This document shows positions 1-13,100 of a DNA stretch of 64,000 nt, piece after piece. A program made the position numbers and the translations under genes. The DNA is from Siphonodentalium dalli. Taxonomy: Eukaryota; Mollusca; Scaphopoda; Gadilida; Siphonodentaliidae. How positions within the stretch are numbered: position 1 is the stretch's first letter; each line of letters begins with the position of its first letter. The stretch spans positions 57,595,949 to 57,659,948 of the forward strand of contig CP136065.1 of the NCBI GenBank assembly GCA_032622095.1, read 5' to 3'. The notes beneath the pieces were generated by a model. That model did not search any database. It was not told the DNA's origin and saw nothing but the letters and a program-made list of their open reading frames with translations.

Positions 1-190
1 AGCAGTGACTTGTTTCTCATTGATTTATTTCCAGGGATTTTTATCTAATAAATTCAGCAAACAGACTTAGGTTATTTGCTTAATTTATTAGCTGAAAATA
101 ACTGCAAAAGAAAAAGTACCTTTCCAATCCAATGCATAATTTAGTCTGAATGGAAGAACACATTAATTAAAGAGTTAACCATGACTTTAA

Positions 191-334
191 CCCTTTCTAT
201 ACGAAATACTCAATGACAAGTAGTTCCCTTAGGAAATGTTCAGATAATAAGTACAACCCCTCTTAAAGAATGCTAGACTGTTCCATTGTATACTTTAATA
301 ACTGAATTGGAAAATCCATTCAGTACAGAAAGAG
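191..334. mobile_element. TTAA-flanked MITE (144 bp)
   Basis: TTAA copies lie at 187-190 and 335-338. The ends are CCCTTTCTATACGAAATAC and, in reverse, CTCTTTCTGTACTGAATGG. A second copy of its left ~70 bp is seen at 8963 onward. TTAA duplications and CCY ends are typical of piggyBac-type MITEs. Confidence 0.65.
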
Positions 335-738
335 TTAAACAGACTTAGCTTGTTCGAACCCCCAAATTATGCTTACATAATTTGGTAAGAGTTATCTCAA
401 AACATACCTATGCAGAATATTTCTGAAAATATCTGTTGATTTAGTGCTGAAAATATGTGTTTTGTTTCTAATATATTCTGCAAATTTGAACTCATTTCAT
501 TTGAGTGGTTCGAATTTTAAAAACCTGCAGCCGCACAAAAATTGCACCTTTAGACCATGGAAAGAAACTAGAGCAATCGTCGCTCTGATACGATTATGGT
601 ACTTCATAATTTTGATGATTGAAATGAACAGAAAGCAGTGCTTGGAAGTTTTAAAATAGTTTCATGTTAAAATAAAGCTATGTACCATTTCCGGTAATAA
701 GAGAAGATAACATAAATATTAATGTTTATGCATGTTAA

Positions 739-998
739 CCCTTTCATGACTGGAGCTTCCTGAAATTGTGCGAAAACCATGTGCCAATGCATTCTCTTAT
801 TATATATGTGAGTCTCACATAGGGAGCCTTGCATATTCAAGAGAATACATTGGCCTAACAATATTTACATTGTCAGACCTTGTAAGCCAGAGTATTCTCT
901 TATAGATGCAAGGTTTCCTCGGGAGACTTGCATATTTAAGAGAATACACTGGCACAGGATCCTTAATGGCAAACCAGTGCGCTCCCGTCATGAAATAG
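739..998. mobile_element. TTAA MITE with twin hairpins, CCCTTTCATGA family (copy 1)
   Basis: TTAA lies on both sides (735-738, 999-1002). The termini CCCTTTCATGACTGGAGCT and, inverted, CTATTTCATGACGGGAGCG match. Inside are two imperfect palindromes built on CCAATGCATTCTCTTAT. It lies downstream of exon 10. Confidence 0.75.
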
Positions 999-1038
999 TT
1001 AAACCAAGTAGAGTGTGACTATTATATTCAATACTAAC

Positions 1039-1175
1039 CCAGTCTGTTGGCGTAATTCTTCTAACTTGTTCTGCAAACTATCTCGTTTCAGCTCAAGCTT
1101 GATGTTAGCTTCACACATCCTGGCATTCTGGTCAAGAGCTCTCTGAAGCTCATGTGACAGCTTACAGTTCTCATC
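1039..1175 (-). CDS. KIF4: KIF4 coding exon 10
   Basis: The acceptor is ATTGATATAG|GATGAG and the donor is AGACTGG|GTTAGT. It encodes [20 protein letters not shown] then [20 protein letters not shown] and LRQQT. This is a heptad-rich coiled coil, equivalent to the ENEKLSRGLSEA and ANEKMNAKLEELRQ region of KIF4A. The next exon is outside the window. Confidence 0.88.
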
Positions 1176-4100
1176 CTATATCAATAATAGGATAGTTTTA
1201 TTTACATCAAGTTTTATATACATCAATTGATTCATACAAATGGATAGGCCATTATCAGACCTATTAACCCTCCCAGATAGTTCGGGAGACCCTCGAATTA
1301 GAGCCTAATCTCCCACAATACCTTTGATTATGACATGATAGTCACATTAATTAAACATATGATCGTTTTTACAATAAATTATACAATAAAACAGTCAATG
1401 TTTCCCTTCTTGGTAATGGGGATACTTGATAGGGATATGTTTTATCAACCTTGTTAGTTTTTTAATGATAAATAATCTTCTTTATACAATATCCCGATTA
1501 TGCTGCATATCGATTGCTCTTCCCATGACGTAGCCATATGAAGCTGTATTCCTGACATGATGGCATACCAAACATAACATAACACTTTTGGCACTTAAAG
1601 TTGCAAGTTCAAAGTTGCCAATATAAATATAACATAAAACGTGTCAATGATGGCAGTTCAGAGTAGTGCTGGGCGGTATTTTGGTATACCGATTATAATA
1701 AGTAAGAATTTCAATATGATCACAGTTACCATAGCTTTTGTTTTTACTCAGTACACTGAAATCCCAGTATAGTCTTTGTTTGCATGAATATTTTGAAGGT
1801 AAAACCCCATCTTACTGCTCAAAAATTTAGTCGAGGCTAATTTGATTGTTTCGTTCTGTGTAGAGTCAATTTTATTTCTGAAGGCTCTCATATAACAGTG
1901 GCCACAAGAATTTAAAAGATACTATTCACCACATTCATCCTGTACACCATCAATTTTCCAGTCATATTCAGATTACGAGTGACTACGATTGGCAATTCAT
2001 GTACTAACTACTTTCTTTCATGCTTAATAAATCCCAGATTATTACAACAGTATCCATGCATGAATGATAATTCCCAAACAACATGATAACTTCTGTGGGG
2101 AATATTATTATTATAATTGGCTGAACGACTAAAATTCATTTCAAAATTACAATGTTAGGCCTATCTTGATAGCGTGAGATTTTATCTGGTTCCTTTTGTT
2201 GATTAATATACAATGTAAGAAAATAAATGGTAATACGATATTACCACAGTATTTTTATAAGCAAATACTGCCCAGTACTAGTTCAGATTGCCACTCTGTA
2301 CTCTTATTCCACCTTGTATTGCTAATGAGTTTGGCAAAAATGTCCACTCAGTGTTCTTTCACTGAATACTATCTGAGAATACTCAGGCTATAATGCCATG
2401 CAAAGTCAATTTCCCAGGCAAAAATATTTTGAAAATCGTTTATTTTATTAATTATTTCAGGGACACACATCAACGAAGAATTCCACCTTCCCATCGGTTA
2501 GCTCCGGGTTTAATTTCAGTTGCCCGTGGCCATTATTTCCCGAACAGATGTCTGTAAAAAGTTAGTTAATACATTTTAGGTGATAATAGTTTTCAATTAC
2601 ATTAATGAATCGGATATCTGAGTTGGGAAACAGGGTACAAATCCCTTAATGTTTTTCTGCATACCAAAATCAGCCATATATGATTATTTCGTCCCGATTA
2701 AAACTTTCTCCCGAAAGATTGAACATGAATAAAAAGGTTGCACACGAAGGGTTTCGGGACCATGTAAGTGGGCCCGAGAAACGGAAATTGACTTTGTTTG
2801 GCTTAATATGATATGTACAAACCTCAACGCCTTTGTACTTTTCAAGGAGAGTTTTGTATTCTTCACTGAAGTCCATACTTCTGAAAATAGAAGCAATACT
2901 GACTATTTGGTATCTTCAAAAATACTTATTCTCAAGGGAGTGGAAAAGTCTTGCACTGGCCCAAAATGATAATTTGGCAAACCAAAATATTGTTACCGAT
3001 TTCTAAGAATATTTGATCTTTATAGAATGATTGTGAACATTTTGATGGAGGAGGGATGAGATACATTTGAATTTCAGATTATGAAGAAATGCTGCAAGAT
3101 TAGTCAATAGCTAGAGTATGTTAGTATTTACCAAACAAACTACAGCATAACTCAAAACAGAGAGCTTGTCTGAGAGTTAAAATTGTTCAGTATACCAGTC
3201 CTTTTAATTAGCCCTCGTCATTCGGCACTGCCGAGGAGATTACGATTTTGAGTCGGCATTGTTTTTTGTCGAGGGAGAAGTTTCCAACTTTCGAGGTAAG
3301 TGTCGACATTTCTTATCATGAAAAAAATATATATATATAATATATCCAAGTTGCCTGAGTTATTATTCCCGTTATTGAGTTAATAGTAACCCAAATTCCA
3401 TTAAAATACTGTCAATACAGCAGTCCCAGGCAAGAAAACCCCACGAATTACTGGGTATCGGTACTACAAAGGTAGAGATGGGCGGTTGTGAAAATTTGCC
3501 TCGGTTTCGGTTGTGGAAAAAGAGTTGAGTCTCGGTTTCGGTTTTTATTAATAAAAATGACTAATGTGAACAAAATCTAATTATGCTTCACCATATTACA
3601 AAGAAAACACACCAATTTTATTACCATAACTTGTGAGGTACATGTCCTTTTATAATTGTAAATTATGTATCATATTGTTACTATTATATTGTTAATTTCC
3701 ATGTCGAGTGGCAGTGCTAGAATGCAAGTGAGTCTGTGTATTGTGTATGACTGCAGTTCAGCATCATATGATCATAAGTGTGAAATAATATAATGATCAT
3801 TTATATTGGCATAAAACTAATGTGTGTGACTAGATATATGTGTATAGTTATGATTTGAAAAATAAAATTTGAAATAAACAACAAAATGAAAATAAAACAT
3901 GACTAGAATCTCTCAATCACATTATCTCAATCTGGCTATCTGCCTATTACCATATTTAGGGAACATAATACTGTACACACTATACGTGCATCCAATACAA
4001 GTCACGTGAAGGAGTGCTATTCTCAACAGTTTACCGACAAACGGTATAATTCATTCCGGCATTACATTTTTAATCAACGGCGCACAAATATATTTGACGA

Positions 4101-7100
4101 TTTAACATCCAAACAGTGATAAAAACTAATAGGGAATGCGGGTAACAATCATTGATACCTTTTGATATCGTATCCTCGCTTTTCAAATTCACCTTTCAGA
4201 GTATTTGTACGGCCTTAATGTAAAAAGAACATGATAAATAAACTGACTAATTTACGAGTCAGTGACTTGTGTTGTGTTTACTACGGCGAAAATAGGTGTA
4301 CACGGAAGCAACGTAATTAATTCGTTGCGCGATTTCACCATGCGAACTCCTTTCTGCATATATTACAGGCGGCACACTTAGATTTCTTATCTTTCTTTGA
4401 AAAATAGTTCCACACAGGACTCGTTTGTTCGTCGTGCTCTGCCATGATTACAGGAAGTTGTGACAACCGAAACTACGGGTTTTCCCAACTTACCACGGTT
4501 GTCATTTCCGGTTTTTCCCGACAACCGAAACCGAACTGATTCCACGGTTAACCGCCCATCTCTATACAAAGGCACGGAAAAATCGTGAGTCATGGCGATA
4601 GACTAGTATTCACTAATTGTCAGACCATAACGTTATCTAAACATCGTCGGTGAAAATGCACGCGTTACACGGGCAAGGGAGATTATCAGATAATAAATTA
4701 GCCACGTGTTTGTTTATAAATGTGCGAGTTTTGACTGCCGCTATCTCGCTATGGTTAAAATAAAAACTGTCGAAGCCTGGGGGTTTGGAGTAATAAAATG
4801 CGACGTGAAAGAGGATGGTGTCACAGTCGAGTCAGTCTATTGTTCCATATGTCAAGACTTTGTGCAAACTCAGCAGCGAGGGCCTTTTCATACTTTCAAA
4901 GGGGCTGTGGGTGTCACATCTGACAAATGGGCGACAAGCACGGAGAATGTTAAAAAAATCCAGTGGCTTCGATCATGTTACAAAATCATCTCTCCACCAG
5001 CAGGCAATGAAATAGGAATATATGAATAAAGCTGGAACAAAATCAACACCAAACCCAGACTGGCAGAGTAAGTAACTAACATGATTTTAAAGCATTTTCA
5101 AAACTGCCTAGGCAATTTGCCTAGGACGAAAAAATTTCCTAGGCATTTTTTTTGCCTTGGGGTATTTTTCCTAATTAAAAGGACTGGTATACTCACAGTC
5201 TGGAGGTGGAAACATCGGGTATAGATGATGACCTCTCCATCTGCTTTGGTAGTTCCAAGCCTGCATTTGACAACTGCTGCTGAAGCTGGCTTACCTGAAA
5301 TATAAATTTTTGTTTTGTTTTATAAATTCAAGTTATATCTAGACTTTTGAAACTTTTAAACAGAAATGGCTCATTTGAACATCCAAATTATACTTGAGTA
5401 TAACATAAGTCGATAAATATACGAAATATCTATATACAGGCTTTATATACTCTGAAAAAAAATATGCCAATATACAGGGTTTCCACGAGTACGGCTCATC
5501 ATCCGTAGACCGGCCTTATTCCCCTCGCCAATGATGATCTGTTTGAGACATAGTCAATCGCAATCTATCCTAAACAAGACAGTCAATGACTGTGGGGTCG
5601 CTCACCAGACTGATAAGACTGGGACTCTGGAGACCACAACAGTCAGAACTTTTCATAATCACTTTAAAAGAAGTAGATCTAAACAGGATATGTGGCTAGA
5701 GAGACTTCACGTATGTAGATTGGTGAAAATCCACCTTGAAATTACCAACTGTACACTACTGATCACCCCCCCTCCTCCTCCAGCTCAACAAGTCCCCTCC
5801 CGACCGGGCTACAGACTCCCAAGTCTTAGGTTGGAATTTCACAACTGACACCTCAAACTTTCTCAATTGTTGGAAATTTCCAATCTCACAAGCGCCTTTT
5901 TCTAAAACCATTTAGACATGTTTGAAGCTCAATTATCCATGGACCCAAAACACAATACACGTATGTCAGATTAATCAGTCAGGTGGTTCCAAGGTAGATG
6001 TTTTAATGAATTTGGTATTTCAATGATTTTATTAGATACAAAAGTGTTAACTCCCCATAGCCCCGCCATTTCTTGACAGGTTGACCTCATTTTAACAAAT
6101 CTGAATCTCAGTCACTAAAGGATCCTCCTGATTGCTCCATACTATATGTAAGCTATTTAGTCCAACCTCTCTTGAGAGTTATGTCCCTGGTCCCACCCTA
6201 TTTAACCTGGTGACCCCATCTGAATAAATTTGAATTGACCATGGAGTTAAATAATTTTTTTTTTTTTTTTTTTTTTAAATATTTTAATAAATAATTTGTA
6301 TCTGAGATAAAACATGGGATTAAATTTCATTCATGCTATGTCTGTGCAGTGATAAGACACTCATGGCTTTGTGCGTAATCAAGCATTTATGGCTTGATAG
6401 GGTGAACTGGTGCAGTAAACTGCTGTTTATATCTTCCACAGTGAATGCAATATCACTGGTCTGTGAAACATAGAGACAATTAGACTGGACAAACAGCTGT
6501 GTATTGTTAGTCCTACAACTGTGATCAAAACAAGGATTATAATGGGGTGAACAAGGAAGAGATATGGTATGGTACAGCGTGGTGTGGCAGGGACAGGAGG
6601 TGGGATGGGGGGTAGCTGTGATGTGTAAAAAAAAATCAAAGGTCAAAATGCAAAAATGTAATTTTTTGTTTTTAGAGTTATGTCCCTGGCTCTGCCCCTA
6701 TTTGACCCAGTCACCCAAGGTCCCTCCATACCAAATATAAGCTAAATCGGCCCAATGTTTTTTGAGAAGAAGTCATTCTAAGAATTGCTATGAGTTATGG
6801 CCCTGGTTTCTCAACTAATTGACCTCATTTGAACAAATCTGAACACCAGTCACCCAAGGACCCTCCATACCAAATATTAGCTAAATCGGCCCAATGGTTC
6901 TGGACAAGATGTCGTTGTAAGAATTAATATGGAGGAATAGAGTTATGGCCCTGGTTTCGCAACTATTTGACCCAGTAACCTCATTTGAACAAATCTGAAT
7001 GAGAGTCACCTAGGGAACATCCACACCAAATATGAACCAATTCGGTCTTACGGTTCCAGAGGAGAAGATGTTCAAAGAATTGTTGATGGATGGACGGACG

Positions 7101-10100
7101 AGTAGTGATGACTATAGCTCCACCGGAGACTTCGTCTCAGGTGAGCTAAAAAAACCTGCTGCGACGGGAGTAAAATCTCATGTCAACTGAGCACAGTACT
7201 CTCACCTGCCGAATAATAGTGCATTTATTTAATTTCAGTCTAAAATACAACCCTGCACTATTATTGGGCTATGAGACATATAGTGAAATTGCCTGCACTA
7301 TTATTAATTTCAGCCTGAAAATAACATTTTCAAATAGAAAATACATATTCCCTGATGAGATACTTACACACTGAACTACATGGTATATTCCTTTTTATTC
7401 ACAAAGGAGGGATCTATGAGATCCGTATAAGATTTTATTATTTTGGTACGAAATAGCATAAGTACGTATTTTGGTACAAAATAGCATAAGTACGTTTTGA
7501 ACGTTATGCTAATCGGACATTGTAGCTCAGACACGTGTCATTAGCTATATAAGCCTGTTGACTTTTAGGACTAAAGGGGCCATTCAGGAATCGGAGGGCT
7601 AATTACCATTTGCCTGAGTTTGGCAATTTCAGAAGCTTGTGGATCCATGTTGACGACTGGCTTGTTCTTTATTTTCCTTGCTCTGTCGGCATATCTTAAA
7701 GTATTGACGGTCTCCTCCAAATTTGAGTCAGCAGGACTGATGCAGGCAATCATTAGCGTGTGACTGTTACCTCCCAGGGCATCTGAGAAACAAGAGATTT
7801 TAAATTTAATATACATAAAAGAGAACGTCTGGACGCCGAACTATACATTCCATGAACATGAATAAGGAGGTTGGCTGGCAACGCTACTTCAGCCAATAAG
7901 CCATATACTGATGACAGTATTATTTGTGGTACAGACCACCCCAAAGATCTGTATGAAGTTTCATGACGATCGGATGAGGGATGTGGCCTGTAGGTTGTGC
8001 CAAAGGCTTTAGTCATGCAAAGTGTAAAATCCAAGATGGCTGCTGGTGGCCATGTTTTTAACAACTTTCGGAAATAATCGATGGCTCCCATATAGAGGTC
8101 ACCTCAAAGAGCCATATGAAGTTTAGTGGCGATTAGATGAGGGATGTGGTGTGTATGGTGTGCCAAAGGATTTAGTCATGCAAAGAGTAAAATCCAAGAT
8201 GGCTGCCGGCGGTCATGTTTTTCATCGCAAATCACTAAAATTTGATAGCTCCCATCTACAGGTGATCATAAACATGTCTGTAAATTTTCAAAACATTTCT
8301 CCAATAAATGAAATCTGCAGGGTATGCCGATGGATTCAAATTTGAAATCCAAAATGGTTGCTGGCAGCAATGTTTTTTAACGAATTTCAGAAAAATATTG
8401 ATGGCTCACATCTAGAGGTCACCCCGAAGATCCATATGAAGTTTGGTGGTGATCAGATGAGGGATGCAGACTGTAGTAGGGTGAGCCAAAAGAAATTGTT
8501 GATGGATGCCAACCCACGGCAATAGTTCAAACTTTACAAAATATTTCTTAACAGATGTTAGTCAGATACTGGGGTTCATTTAAATTATAAAACAAAAACA
8601 AGATTTAAAGCTGACATAAACTACCAAGAGCGAAATATGCTTGTATCCGCCAACATACACATACAATTGGCTGTTTTTTTCTATTTCATATTGACATATG
8701 AGCTTGTTAGATTATGTGAGTTAATGAATGGGTCCCCAGTTAAACAGCAGAGTCTAGAAAAATCTCAACAATTTGCAACGGAAAACTAACGCCATTGTAA
8801 ATTGTTTTGTGGTGGAGTCTGTGACGGCTATGCTGAATGCCGTTGTCAATTCCCCGAGGACTGATCATACGGCTAAAGGAAACATATATCAATGACCATT
8901 GTGAATGAACGCCTATAACAAACCATTGTACACACATTGCTTTGATTCAAACTGTATTTTAACCCTTTCTTTACTAAATATTCATTGACGAGTAGTTCCC
9001 TTAGGAAATGTTCAGATAATAAATTCATGAAATGACCAGGCATTTGCTGAGGAATCCTTCTGCACTTCCCCCATTTTGTTTCAATTAAAAAAATAGTTAA
9101 ACTTATTTCTCAATCTTGATGCTGGGGACAATTAATTTAAAAAATAAAGTGATTTTATGAAGTTTGAAGAAGATTGCAAAACTGTCCCAAAGTAATCATC
9201 AAAACTGACAAAAGTCCATTTTTGATGTAAAAAATTATTCCTGCTGGGAAATATTGAATATTCTCATATTAACATATTGAAATCAAACATTAGGTAACAG
9301 AAATAATTATGATCTTTGTACTAATAAAATCTTATGATAAACTGGTATAGCTCGATTTGCACATTATGTGCAAATCTGACTATATAGTCAGATCTGCACA
9401 TGAGCCAAACCTGCTAACATGTAATGTGTTAAAAGTGACTTGAAGTAGACGACTACAATTAAGAAAATTATCAGCCGATCCTCATGCTCTTCTTACAATT
9501 AGTCTCTGTGAACTAACTTAGGCCATATAAACTTAATAGTTTGTTTCTCAGGGAATTTTTTTTGTCAAAGTGATGAGGGAGGCAGTTATTTATATTTATT
9601 ATTTTTTTCAAATTAATTTTGTGGTGAGGCAGGTATTTATATATATAATATTTATCGGAGTCCCATATTAAGGAATAATACTGGATATGAGGAATAATAC
9701 TGGATATGGGCAATATACTGAAGCAGGGAAGCTGACCATCATATATCCCCTTAATAATCTAGATTTGTAATAAAGTTGTATAGAGGAAACAGTTTGAGTT
9801 ATTCACTCATGGCAGAAGATGTGGAAACTACATCGGTGAAATTTTATGTAACTCAGGGTGACCACCAGCCAGATCAAGCTTTATTGGAAGGAGTTCCACT
9901 GGACTACACATGAATTGATAATATTAAATCACAACAATAATTTATGAAATAAAAGGTTTATTTTCTAATTAATCACAGACTTTCATAAAAATCTTGAAGT
10001 TTGGTATAGTGCTGATCCACAAACCAGAGTGCATTACATACAATAGCCACATATTGCCGACCCACACTGTCAACGCTAACCTTTCGGAAGCCCACTTTGT

Positions 10101-13100
10101 TTTCAACCAGTCAATGAATCTATTGAATGAATTGCACAATTTGTTACGTTTGTTTTTCACATTTGTCTTACTGGGCAACACCACCTCCTTGCAACTTGTC
10201 ATCAGCACCGAGAATACATCAACTACTTCTCCCGATTTATTCTCTGGTACATCTTCTTTGGTCACTCGAATTTGAAATTATCGTCCGAAAAATTGCGTGA
10301 CTTCAGAAAACATGATGATTGATGATCATGATCATGATGTCTCCTGCAACTGTGTCAAAGTCCCCCGTTTTCGTTTTTGAAACAACCAGGTCAAAATCAT
10401 CGTCAATGTCTTTCGTGGACATGAAATCATCAGCCATTTGAGGAACAGTTTTTGATCTGTTGTCTGATATAATTGTCCATTTGCCTTCCGACGCATTCTG
10501 CACGATACAAATGTTCACCAAAGTCGCCATTTTGTTATTATTTTAAACAGGAAGTTCGTCAGAATTATCCGCCCTTGTTTGTGAATGTAAAGTCCGGATA
10601 GATTTGCAGTCCGGATAGATTTGCAGTTTGCGTAAAGTTTCAAGACGAAGTTATCGGTCTGGGGCGGTTCGGGACATGCAGTATTTATATATTTATTATT
10701 TTATAGGTGCCAATAAATAAGGGGGAGGCGCAGGTTTTTGGGGGACGCGGCGATCCCTGAGAAACGAACTATTAAGTGTGTATGGCCTTACTAGTACACT
10801 AATTGTAACTCCATACAATTGAAAGGCACAGGATTCAATTCAGGATCACATATTAGAATGGGGAGGTATCAGTTTTTAGACAAAAATAACAGTAGTTAAT
10901 GTCAGGGGCAATATATAATGTTAGGTAATCCCAGTCATACACTGGTAGTACAATGTCATTTTTATATAAGATTAAATGAGTTTATAATAAAACTTTATAT
11001 GCATAACAGTTCCCTCTACATTTCTGGTTATTATTAGACAGAGGAAGGAATCTTTGTCCATGCTTACTAGTATGTGCCGAAAAAATAAAAAATAAAAATA
11101 AAACCCTCCCTCATTGATTTGAAAAAAAATTGCCCGAGAACCAAAACTCTTTTATTGTTTGGCCTTATACTAATACTATTACTATTAATAATACACAACA
11201 ATTTTATCTCAATTTTGGCCAAAACCTATGAATTCTGCTGCTTCTGCATCTGGTCTAAGGGCACCAAATTTACTTCCTGATGATGCAGTCTGTCCCACAG
11301 ATGAAACAAAATAAAAACATGACTAACTTACCTTGCAGCAAGCGTGTAAGCTTGGAATCTCTGTAGGGTATGTGGAATCGTTTCTGTGATTCATCGCCAA
11401 GAGCACTGATAACATTGCCCAAAGCTAGGAGACCTTTGTTAATGTTTACACCTGAAGAAATATTTTTAACAATTATTGTGACTCATGGCATGCTTTTGGG
11501 ATGTTTATCGGTGGGTTTTATGATGGAAAATGCTGTTTTACAGACAACACTTTTACTTTAGAATTTTTCTTCTAGGCATTGCTTTAAAATTTCATGAAAT
11601 TCTATATATTATACGGCATTGCCTCTTGATGTAGCTAATTTTGAGGGTTGGAAATACCAGTATATGGAATACTTAAGAATTACCGTTATGTAAGTTGATC
11701 AGTATCACAACTAGGGTTACAACGACTATGAGTTTTCATAATCGACTAATGGACCGTTATAGTCGACGGTTAGTCGATTAATCGTTTATATATGCGGCTC
11801 ATATTCAGGGTTTCCAAGGCCGTAACACGATATCAAAGGCACACCGAACTCTTTGAAGATGACCGCCAAACGTCGGCGCGATATCAAAGGAAGCCGCATC
11901 AGAAGTGGCGACAGAACATGCTGTCGGGCGGTAAATTGTGCTACATACACTGTTAACTTTTATTTCCAGGCATGGTATTTGTGCATAGTACTGCTTAAAT
12001 ACAAAACCATACCCACCCCCTCCCTTTGGGTGATTAGTCGACGAAAGTAAATAACCGCACCTGCCGAAGGTTAGTCGATTAATCGAATAATCGTGGCAAG
12101 CCTAATCACAACATAAACATGACATGTAGCTTACATACTGGTATAATCTTTGTATCCTATGGGTAGTATTTAGGTATTGAAATGAAATTTACCTTCTTTG
12201 AATCTGTCTCCTTCGGCATGTGTCTTTTTGGCTCTTTCTGAACCAGCTAGATCAACAAGATGTATTTTTGATTTGCAAACATCATTCCTGTGGAAAGAAA
12301 TAAAGCATTTTCAGTTTAGTGTAAAAAATATGGTTCCCAGATCCTAGATAAAAAAGTAGTTACTTGTCCAATGTAATTAGAAAGAAGTGAGGCAACTTAA
12401 GAGATAACAAAAGCATCGCTGGGGTGTGTCAAAATACGCCCATGGTAATTCCAACAAAAGGCCATAATTCTGGTGAAAATTTGCGAGCGGAACCCAAATT
12501 TGAACCTGACCAGTCAGGGATCGATTTAACTGGATTTGCATCGTAATTTGCGGTGCAATTTCTAATTTCTGCTAACCAATTTACAATGAAATAACATGTA
12601 TTGGTAGGGGATGCTATACAAAATCTACCTTTTGCTGCAAAATGCTAAACAAATTTTAAAATTAAATTGACTCCTGCCTGTATCTTAGACTAGTAAACTC
12701 ATTCCATTCAGTTCAGACTTACTAAAGTTATAATCCGGAAACAAAAATTTAGTGCAAATTCCAACAAAAAGGTCCATAAATCTGGAGAAAATTGGCGGAC
12801 GGAACCCAAATTCAAACTTGACCTGTATTTTAGGCTAATAAACCCACATACCAAATTTGATTCCATTCAGTTGAGACTATCTAAAGTTATCATCCGGAAA
12901 CCAAAAGTGAATGGACAGGCATATAAAAATGGAATGAAAATTGCAAGGTACAACAAATATACAAGTTTAAATAAAATGTATGTTTTATATTGATAAACCA
13001 TATCTCGAGCAAGCATGCATATTCTCGCCATCTTCATCTGATCATGATAACACAGTATTTTTGAAGGCTATAACCCTTGGCTGTGGTCCAGTTTGCTTCA

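Larger units (their letters stand above)
3193..5189. mobile_element. TA-flanked DNA transposon ending next to the exon 8 splice donor
   Basis: Termini TACCAGTCCTTTTAATTAG (left) and its inverse at the right end are flanked by TA at 3191-3192 and 5190-5191. The right end lies 7 nt inside intron 8. It contains a nested hAT element (3473-4564) and a decayed zinc-finger exon (4751-5066). Confidence 0.75.
9521..10787. mobile_element. PIF/Harbinger-like element (1267 bp) in KIF4 intron 6
   Basis: The ends GGCCATATAAACTTAATAGT and, inverted, GGCCATACACACTTAATAGT are followed by TTCGTTTCTCAGGGA. The 3-bp duplication TTA lies at 9518-9520 and 10788-10790. A 3-bp TWA target and GGSC start are PIF/Harbinger features. 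It contains a broken unknown ORF and a small ORF. Confidence 0.7.

Noticed and set aside
340-370. TTCGAACCCCC resembling a tRNA B box
   Set aside because: No matching A box, acceptor stem or anticodon arm could be drawn around it.
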